From NCBI GenBank assembly GCA_023150945.1, contig JAKLJX010000021.1, positions 39,964-103,963 of the forward strand: a stretch of DNA of 64,000 bases. Direction: 5' to 3'. A program made the position numbers and the translations under genes. Below the pieces are notes generated by a model that saw only the letters and a list, made by a program, of their open reading frames with translations, made no database searches and was not told the DNA's origin. Below are positions 57,599 through 64,000 of the stretch, in pieces. Every line of letters starts with the position of its first letter. The first letter of the stretch is position 1. The DNA comes from a bacterium. GTDB taxonomy: Bacteria; Zhuqueibacterota; Zhuqueibacteria; Zhuqueibacterales; Zhuqueibacteraceae.

Positions 57599-60010
57599 GT
57601 GTCTCGCTATCATCACTTTTTCCAGGGGTTGGCGAAAGCGCTCGCGCCCGTGCTGATTGCCGGCGCGCTGGCATGCAAGAGCGACGCCGCTGACGAAAAG
57701 CGCAATCAGCCGGCGCCGCAGCAGTCCACGCTGACGCGCTACACGCCGCCGCCCAACAGCCCGCTGGGCCGCAAGGTGCATCCGCGGCTTTACCTCACGG
57801 CCGAAGACCTGCCCAAATTGCGGCAGCGCTTGAAAACGGTGCATCGCAGCAGCTTCCAGACGTTCGTGCAGGTGATGGACGCCAACTTCAACGAAGCAAT
57901 GGAAAAGAAGGAAGGCGGCAGCCTGTTCATTGACATCAAGAACTATGCGTTTCTCTATTTGATCGATCCCGGCCAGTTGCCGGAGTTCACGTTTGGCCAC
58001 ACGCGCGAGCAATACGGCCGCCAGGCAATCGCCCTGGCCATGCTCGCCAAATCCAGCATGCGCGGCGACAAGCATGTCTCTTCGATTCTGCAAAGCCCGG
58101 AAGGCGGCTATCACAATCTGGCCCTGGCCGTGGCTTATGATTGGACCTTTCCCCTGCTGACGCCGGAAGAGAAGCGCAGCCTGGCCGAGGGCTTGATCCG
58201 GCTCTATGAAATCCGCGACAAGGATGCCAATCCCGGCGCTTATCAGAAACTGTCGAATCAGGTGACCGGCTACATTCATCACGGCAGCGCCGGCGCGCTG
58301 GCGTTGTGGGGTGATGATCTCGGCCCGGACTTCAATGCCAAGAGCGACGAGATGCTGCAGTTCTTCAACGCCGTCTTTCTCGAGCGCACGCTGACGTCCG
58401 GCGATAAAATCTTTCAAGGGCCGGGCTGGAGTGAAGGCGCGAGCTACTATCTCATGGGGCTGACCAACATCAGCTTTCTCACCGGCGCGGCAGCCAGCGC
58501 GCTCGGACAGAACTTGTTTCTGAACACCGAGTTTTTGCGCTACAACGTGCTTTACATTTTTTATAACATTCTGCCGCTCAAGCTGCAGGGCAGCTACTAC
58601 CTCTCGCGTCACGATACCAACAGTTTGCAAAAAGCGGATGATTTCGGCGGCTTGGCGGCAATTTCCGCGGGCGCGCTTGCCGAGGCCGATCCCCGCATGG
58701 CCGGCTTGGCCAAATGGCTGATCACCGCCTCGGGTTTGATTCGTTCGGGCGAGGAAGGCACGCGGCGCGGCGGCTTCAGCGATCCGCGCTTTCATTATCT
58801 CTTCTTCAAGTTCATTTGGGACAGCGAAAGCGTGACGCCGCTGCCGCCCCAAGCCCTCAACCTGCCGCTCACCTGCCAGCTCGGCTTGGGCCAGGTGGTG
58901 ATGAAGTCTTCGTTCGATCCGGAGCAGTCCACGCACCTCGTTTTTTGGGCACCGCAATATTGGTATGCCCCGCACGCCCATCTCGATCTGTCGAGCTTCA
59001 CCATCTACAAGCACGGCAGTCTCGCGCTCGATTCCGGCAACGGCAAGAACTACAAAGACATGCCGCGCGGCAAAAGCTTCCGCCAGCCGATCTTTCACAA
59101 CATTCTCGGGCTGTATCATCCCGAGGAAAAAAGCGACACCGGCTTCAACTTCATGAACTTTGGCTTTCGTGAAGACCGCACCGCGGACGACTGGCGCGAT
59201 GAATCCTTCCAGCCGGGCGGCAACAGCGTGGTGGGCAAGATCGTTGCCCTGGAAAGCGGCAGCGATTTCGATTTCATCGACTACGACTATTCTCCCGCCT
59301 ACACCAACGCCAAACGCAGCAAGGCGGGATTTGCCAACCGCCGCTTCGTCTATCTGCGCGGGCCGGAGAACCGCGAGTTTGTCATCGTGCACGATCTGGT
59401 GAAATCAGGATTGGAAAAGCGCTTCCTGCTGCATACGGCTTTCGAGCCGGCGATTGCGGGCGATGAGATCACCGTGACCAACAACTTCGACGTGGCGCAC
59501 GGCAAGATGCTGGTGAAATCGCTGTTGCCGGCGCAGAAGGAAATCCTGAAAATCGGCGGGCCCGGCAACTGGTTTGTCGATGCCGACTGGCGGCCGTTGC
59601 AATCCCGCGGGCCATATGTCGATTGGGGCGCTTACTGGGTGGGCAGTTACCGGTTCGAGATCCGTTCGCCGGAGAATGAATTCTTAACTGTGATGCAGAT
59701 CGGCGATTCACGCACGCTGAGCGCCATGGCGCCGGTGGAAAAAATCGAATCCGCCACTTGCTCGGGCGTGCTGGTGGAAGGCCAGCGCCTGGTGCTTTTC
59801 AACAAACAGCCCGGCATGCAGAGCAGCGCGAATTTCGAGGTGCAAGCCGCGCGGCCGATCACGCTGATCATCACCGGTGTGACGCCCGACACCCTGCTCA
59901 AGATCAAAAAGAACGGCGCGGTCTATCTCAACGTCAAATCCAGCGCCGGTGGCGTGTTGAATTTCAAGGACAATCCCGGTGGGGCCGCGCAATACGAAGT
60001 TACGCAGTAG
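57599..60010 (+). CDS. Heparinase II/III-like lipoprotein
   Basis: The 803-aa product begins with a hydrophobic stretch and a lipobox-like LIAGALAC, so it is probably a lipoprotein. The N-terminal ~400 residues are helical (HPRLYLTAEDLPKLRQRLK), like the alpha/alpha toroid of polysaccharide lyases. The second half carries WAPQYWYAPHAHLDLSSF and SLALDSGNGKNYKD, the core of the heparinase II/III beta-sandwich. It may trim or turn over the exopolymer, as lyases in such loci do. I chose the GTG at 57599; a TTG at 57566 would add 11 residues. Substrate is unknown. Confidence 0.75.
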   Translation: MSRYHHFFQGLAKALAPVLIAGALACKSDAADEKRNQPAPQQSTLTRYTPPPNSPLGRKVHPRLYLTAEDLPKLRQRLKTVHRSSFQTFVQVMDANFNEAMEKKEGGSLFIDIKNYAFLYLIDPGQLPEFTFGHTREQYGRQAIALAMLAKSSMRGDKHVSSILQSPEGGYHNLALAVAYDWTFPLLTPEEKRSLAEGLIRLYEIRDKDANPGAYQKLSNQVTGYIHHGSAGALALWGDDLGPDFNAKSDEMLQFFNAVFLERTLTSGDKIFQGPGWSEGASYYLMGLTNISFLTGAAASALGQNLFLNTEFLRYNVLYIFYNILPLKLQGSYYLSRHDTNSLQKADDFGGLAAISAGALAEADPRMAGLAKWLITASGLIRSGEEGTRRGGFSDPRFHYLFFKFIWDSESVTPLPPQALNLPLTCQLGLGQVVMKSSFDPEQSTHLVFWAPQYWYAPHAHLDLSSFTIYKHGSLALDSGNGKNYKDMPRGKSFRQPIFHNILGLYHPEEKSDTGFNFMNFGFREDRTADDWRDESFQPGGNSVVGKIVALESGSDFDFIDYDYSPAYTNAKRSKAGFANRRFVYLRGPENREFVIVHDLVKSGLEKRFLLHTAFEPAIAGDEITVTNNFDVAHGKMLVKSLLPAQKEILKIGGPGNWFVDADWRPLQSRGPYVDWGAYWVGSYRFEIRSPENEFLTVMQIGDSRTLSAMAPVEKIESATCSGVLVEGQRLVLFNKQPGMQSSANFEVQAARPITLIITGVTPDTLLKIKKNGAVYLNVKSSAGGVLNFKDNPGGAAQYEVTQ

Positions 60011-60063
60011 TGCCTCACCGGCGTCATTCGAATGATCCATTTTACTCAGGACTGGAGTAAACC

Positions 60064-60423
60064 ATGTTGAATATCGGAGGCCGTCATTTCTACGGGCCTT
60101 ATTCCTTCGATGAGTGGGTGCCGCCGGCGGAAGGCGGCATTTATGCGATTCTCACCGGCACCGGGTTGATGATCGACAGTGAAGAGCTGTTGTACCTGGG
60201 CCTTTCCCGCAGTTTTGCCGACGGCCGGATCGGACGTTACCACTACGCCTATCGTTCCTGGATTGCGCATTCCGAGCCGAAAGGCAATCTCTACATCGCC
60301 CTCCATCCCATGCCCTATGCCAGCGAATTGCAGCTTGCACTTGAGGAAGAAAAGCTGGTGAAACTCTTGAATCCTCTGTGCAATCAACTGCATTCGCCGG
60401 TGATGCGGACGCTGTTCCGCTGA
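60064..60423 (+). CDS. Small GIY-YIG-like protein
   Basis: The 119-aa product has EGGIYAIL (~24-31), then ELLYLGLSRS (~41-50) with a Gly-Arg shortly after. LEEEKLVKLLNPLCN (~92-106) closes it. These match the GIY, YIG and Glu-x-x-Leu-Ile...Pro-x-x-Asn elements of small GIY-YIG nucleases, with YLG for YIG. It lies between two exported-protein genes, so its role here is unclear. It could be a stray nuclease-like protein. Confidence 0.55.
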   Translation: MLNIGGRHFYGPYSFDEWVPPAEGGIYAILTGTGLMIDSEELLYLGLSRSFADGRIGRYHYAYRSWIAHSEPKGNLYIALHPMPYASELQLALEEEKLVKLLNPLCNQLHSPVMRTLFR

Positions 60424-60547
60424 CCGGCGGGCCCTCGGCGCAGCACACCGCGGGACAACACGCGCGGGCACGCCGTTGCGGCGTTGCGGGCAAGCCCATG
60501 CCGAGGCCGCGACTGTCCCGTTCATTTGAATCACGCGAGGAGATGAC

Positions 60548-62482
60548 ATGTTTGGGAAGAACAGGAAGTTTTTCCTGCACCTGCCGCTGCGCTTGCGGCC
60601 GTGGACCGGCGTTGTTCTCGCCGGCGTCTTGGCAGTGCTGGCGCACACGAGTTTGTGGTCGGCCACGCGCATCGTAAAACCGGGCGAGAGCATCAATGCC
60701 AAACTGGCGGGCATGCAGCCGGGCGATACGCTGTTGGTGCGCGGCGGCACCTACAACGAAGCGATTACGCTGCCGGTGAGCGGCACCGCCAGCCAGCGCC
60801 TCGTCCTGCGCGGCTATCCCGGCGAGAAGCCGGTGATTGCCACGGCCGGCACGATGCTGAGCGCTAGCAAGTCCTACTGGCTGATCCGCGATTTGGTATT
60901 CGATCATCAGGGCGATGCTTCCGATGCCATCAAGATCAGCGGCAGTTTCATCACGCTGCGCAATTGTGAGCTGCGCAACGGCAAGCGCGACGGCATCGAA
61001 GGCGGAGGCAGCAGCAGTGACGTGACCATCGAAAACTGCGTGATTCGCGACTTCGTCTGGCAGGCGGGCAGCGATGCCCACGGCATCGTGCTGAATCCCG
61101 GCGCCCGGCGCTGGCGCATCCTCAACAACACCATCTACAACTGCGGCGGCGACGGCATTCAACTCTATGCCGATGACAAAACCGAGATCGCCAACTACTC
61201 CAAAGACATCACCATTTCCGGCAACCTCTTCTACACCACACTCGGCAGCAACAGCGAAAATGCACTCGACTTCAAGGGCGTTGACGGCTGCGTGGTGGAG
61301 GCCAATGAGATGTATGGTTTCGAAAACAAGGCCTGGGTCACGCAGAAGGGCTGCCGCAACATCACTGCCTCGAACAACTTCATTCACGACAGCCAGCGCG
61401 GCATGGAATTCCGCGGCGAGGGCGGCAAATCGCAGACGAACATCCGGCTGCTGCGCAACGTGCTGTACAACATCCGGCAGTATTACGCCATCAAGTTTGA
61501 CGACGTCGCCAACGTCGAGATTCTGCACAACACGCTTTCCAACGTGTCCGCCAGCTCATTTCGCATCGAGGGCAATGGTTTGAGCGGCGCAGTGGTGCGC
61601 AACAATCTCATTCACCAAAGCGGCGCGGTTTCAATCGCCGGGCCGTTCTCCGGCCAGGTCGATCACAACGGCTGGTTCAATGCCGAGGCCAAGGATTGGC
61701 AGGGCACCGGCGACGTCAGCGGCAGCGATCCGCGCTTCAAGAATGCGGCGCAGGCCAATTTCGAGCTGCAAACCTCGAGTCCCGCGCGCGATGCCGGCAT
61801 CGACCTCGGCCTGCCGTATGCCGGCGCAAAACCGGATTTGGGCGCGTTTGAGCTGGGCGCGGCCACGCCCGTGGTGTTGATGGCCTTCTCGGTGGAACCC
61901 GCGCCGACCGGCGCCCGCCTGCGCTGGCGCACCGCGTCGGAGCAGAATCTGCTCGGGTTCGAGTTGGAGCGCAGAACAAGCTCCGGCGATTACACCAAGC
62001 TCGCCTTCATCGCGGCAGCGCATCCGGCCGCTGCAACCGGTGAGTATGAGTTCGTGGATGCCACCGCCGATCGTGGTGAATACGCTTATCGCCTCAAGCA
62101 AATCGACCATGACGGCCAGGCGCGCTACTCCGGCGAAGTGACGATCGCCCTGGGCCCGCCGGCGACCTTTGCCTTGCATCAAAACTTCCCAAATCCCTTT
62201 GCCGCCACCGCGGGAGCCAGCGGGAAGGAGGCCGGCACACGGATCGCATTTGATCTGAGTGAAACTGCGGAAGTGAATATCTCCATCTACAATCTGCTCG
62301 GCCAAAAAGTGAGCACGCTCACCGACACGCTCACGCCCGCCGGCCGGCATCTCCTCGCGTGGGACGGCCGTGGCGACAACGGCGAGGCGATGGCCGCGGG
62401 AACGTATCTCTGCCGCATGCTCGTGAGCCAGCGCGGCGTCGTGAAATGGACGGAGGTCCGGCGCATGACCCTGGTGCCGTGA
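60548..62482 (+). CDS. Secreted right-handed parallel beta-helix protein with sorting domain
   Basis: The 644-aa product has a long N-terminal basic and hydrophobic signal (to ~residue 40). A PL6/pectate-lyase-like parallel beta-helix follows (~45-420), with repeated N-x-I/V strand motifs such as ITLRNCELRNGKRDGIEGGG and WRILNNTIYNCGGDGIQLY. A FlgD-like C-terminal sorting domain (FALHQNFPNPFAATAG to the end) shows export. It may bind or cut polysaccharide. No clear catalytic residues were assigned. Confidence 0.75.
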   Translation: MFGKNRKFFLHLPLRLRPWTGVVLAGVLAVLAHTSLWSATRIVKPGESINAKLAGMQPGDTLLVRGGTYNEAITLPVSGTASQRLVLRGYPGEKPVIATAGTMLSASKSYWLIRDLVFDHQGDASDAIKISGSFITLRNCELRNGKRDGIEGGGSSSDVTIENCVIRDFVWQAGSDAHGIVLNPGARRWRILNNTIYNCGGDGIQLYADDKTEIANYSKDITISGNLFYTTLGSNSENALDFKGVDGCVVEANEMYGFENKAWVTQKGCRNITASNNFIHDSQRGMEFRGEGGKSQTNIRLLRNVLYNIRQYYAIKFDDVANVEILHNTLSNVSASSFRIEGNGLSGAVVRNNLIHQSGAVSIAGPFSGQVDHNGWFNAEAKDWQGTGDVSGSDPRFKNAAQANFELQTSSPARDAGIDLGLPYAGAKPDLGAFELGAATPVVLMAFSVEPAPTGARLRWRTASEQNLLGFELERRTSSGDYTKLAFIAAAHPAAATGEYEFVDATADRGEYAYRLKQIDHDGQARYSGEVTIALGPPATFALHQNFPNPFAATAGASGKEAGTRIAFDLSETAEVNISIYNLLGQKVSTLTDTLTPAGRHLLAWDGRGDNGEAMAAGTYLCRMLVSQRGVVKWTEVRRMTLVP

Positions 62483-62562
62483 AGCCGAACCGGTTTGCTT
62501 TGCTTCACCTGCGCCGCGAGTTTCTTTACTTCACACTCAACAGCCAACTTTGCGAAACCACC

Positions 62563-63867
62563 ATGCCGAACCTATTTCTCGCTGCCTTGCTGGCGATCAG
62601 CGCCGCCAGTGTCGCGCTGTATCGCGAAATGGACCGTCCCGCGGACGGCAACGGAGTGTTGGACTCCGTGGCGCTTTGGGTGGCGCCCAATCCGGCGGAA
62701 ACCATTCTGTTCACCACGGACAAATCCAAGAACACCGTCCTGCAACACAATCCTCTCAAGGGAAAATTTCTGGGGCGCTTGGCCGGCGGCGGCACCGGCG
62801 CCGGCCAGTTGAGCTATCCCAACGGCATTGCGGTCGGCTACAGCATTCGCGTCAACAACACTGCCAGTGATGTTCTGTTCGTGGTCGAGCGCGACAACCA
62901 TCGCGTTTCGATGTTTTCCCTGCCGGCGCAGAAATTCCTGGGGCACTTTGGCGCCAATGATCTGGAGGAGCCGTACGGCATCGCGCTGTATTGGAAGGGC
63001 AGCCAGTTGCAGGCGTGGATCACCGAGACCGGCACGGCGCCGGATCGCGTCTACGTTTACAGCATTGCCGCCAGCGGTGAGAGCCTGGCCGGCAAGCTCG
63101 ATTTCTTTTTCAGCACTGCCGGCGTTTTGGAATCCATCTTGATCGACCCGGTGCACCAGCGCGTCTTGCTCTGCGATGAAGGCGAGGCCAGCGACGTGAT
63201 GGTTTATGACATGAAGGGGAACCTGCAGCAACGCTTCGGCAAGGGCTTGTTCGTCATCGATCCGGAGGGCATGGTGTTGTATGATTTAGGCGGCGGCAAC
63301 GGTTATATCATTATCGCAGATCAAAACGCCAGCCCGACTGAGTTTGAAGTGTTCGACCGTCGCACGTTGACTTCACTGGGCAGTTTTTCCGGCGAAACCA
63401 AGGGCACCGACGGTACGACCTTGACGCAAGCAGCACTGCCCGGCCTGCCCAGCGGATCATTCTACGCGGTGCACTCCGACAAAGCCGTGCACGTTTATGA
63501 CTGGGCCAATATCGCCGCAGCGATGAAACTCACCACGCGGGTTGCTTCACCGCGCACCGCGGTCGAAGAGCGCAGCACGGCGGCGCCGTCGCAGGCACAA
63601 ATTCTGACGAACTATCCCAACCCCTTCAATCCCGCCACCACGCTCTGCTATCGCGTCGAGACATTTGCGCCGGTGCGGCTCGAGGTTTATGACGCGCAAG
63701 GCCGGCAGGTCGCGCGCCTGGTCAACGCCACCCAACCGCCGGGCGAGTATCGCGCCGTCTGGAATGGCCGCGATGCCGCGGGCCGAGTCGTTGCCTCAGG
63801 CGCCTACTTCGCGCGATTGACCGTCGGCAATGCCGTGCAGCATCAGGCCATGCTGCTGCAAAAGTGA
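62563..63867 (+). CDS. Phytase-like/NHL beta-propeller with C-terminal sorting domain
   Basis: The 434-aa product has a short signal (LFLAALLAISAASVA). A propeller follows with LDSVALWVAPNP, ILFTTDKSKNTVLQHN, YPNGIAVGYSI and VLFVVERDNHRVSMF, reminiscent of beta-propeller phytases and NHL repeats. It ends in ILTNYPNPFNPATTLCYRV and following residues, a FlgD-like sorting domain. The ATG at 62563 was chosen because the signal begins there; the longer frame overlaps the preceding gene. No phytase active site was confirmed. Confidence 0.65.
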   Translation: MPNLFLAALLAISAASVALYREMDRPADGNGVLDSVALWVAPNPAETILFTTDKSKNTVLQHNPLKGKFLGRLAGGGTGAGQLSYPNGIAVGYSIRVNNTASDVLFVVERDNHRVSMFSLPAQKFLGHFGANDLEEPYGIALYWKGSQLQAWITETGTAPDRVYVYSIAASGESLAGKLDFFFSTAGVLESILIDPVHQRVLLCDEGEASDVMVYDMKGNLQQRFGKGLFVIDPEGMVLYDLGGGNGYIIIADQNASPTEFEVFDRRTLTSLGSFSGETKGTDGTTLTQAALPGLPSGSFYAVHSDKAVHVYDWANIAAAMKLTTRVASPRTAVEERSTAAPSQAQILTNYPNPFNPATTLCYRVETFAPVRLEVYDAQGRQVARLVNATQPPGEYRAVWNGRDAAGRVVASGAYFARLTVGNAVQHQAMLLQK

Positions 63868-63883
63868 CAGCTTGAGCAATCGC

Positions 63884-63911
63884 TTGCAATTCCCGCCGGG
63901 ATTCTTATATT
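63884..63911 (+). promoter_or_regulatory. Candidate promoter at the window edge
   Basis: TTGCAA (63884-63889) and TATATT (63906-63911) lie 16 nt apart. The -10 box and spacing match those of the tRNA-fMet promoter. A gene to the right lies outside the window. Confidence 0.45.
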
Positions 63912-64000
63912 TTCGCTGACCAATCCTCCTGCCAACCCGGAGGCTGAATCATAATCGGAATTGCAACCTCACTATTGCATGACTTTTCGACGCGTACTGC

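Overview
The window looks like chromosomal DNA from an uncultivated bacterium of the FCB group, most plausibly candidate phylum KSB1 or a Calditrichota-like relative. Three large exported proteins end in the 'YPNPFN' FlgD-like sorting domain typical of those lineages. The DNA is moderately GC-rich, and an initiator tRNA and envelope operons surround the CRISPR locus. The phylum is an inference; no rRNA is present.

Positions 1-9652 hold a very large CRISPR array: 132 copies of a 37-bp repeat, of which 131 look complete and identical, with spacers of about 32-39 nt. The reverse complement of the repeat ends in the 8-nt handle ATTGAAAC, preceded by a short hairpin. The array is therefore read leftwards from an AT-rich leader at about 9653-9850.

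Positions 10366-29203, all on the minus strand, hold the CRISPR-associated genes. In transcription order they are: an NE0113-family CARF protein, a CARF-HEPN ribonuclease, Cas10, a Csx10/Cas7-5-11-like fusion, a double Cas7 (Cas7-2x), Csx19, a Cas7 with an N-terminal cold-shock domain, a stand-alone HEPN protein, a tail of small accessory ORFs (one interrupted by a stop codon, one membrane-anchored), a 1277-aa secreted hydrolase-like protein, and Cas6. The effector set matches the known subunits of type III-Dv. No cas1 or cas2 is present. Several spacers read on the plus strand as Shine-Dalgarno plus ATG regions, so the crRNAs would be antisense to mRNA starts.

Positions 29928-30004 hold tRNA-fMet with its own promoter and terminator.

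Positions 30859-40234 (plus strand) hold a four-gene phosphosignalling operon: a membrane Ser/Thr kinase with PEGA repeats, a double-FHA membrane protein with an external FG-GAP propeller, a PP2C phosphatase with a membrane anchor, and a TPR protein fused to a probable pseudokinase. A secreted propeller protein (40264-41622) is convergent with it.

Positions 42084-63867 (plus strand) hold a Wzx/Wzy-type exopolysaccharide locus: a GT39-like membrane glycosyltransferase, a degenerate sigma-54-activator-like ATPase, a Wzc-like co-polymerase, a Wzy/ligase, GT4 enzymes, a flippase, a NodB deacetylase, a Wza-like export protein, a GT2 enzyme, a heparinase-like lipoprotein, a small GIY-YIG-like protein, a parallel beta-helix protein and a beta-propeller protein.
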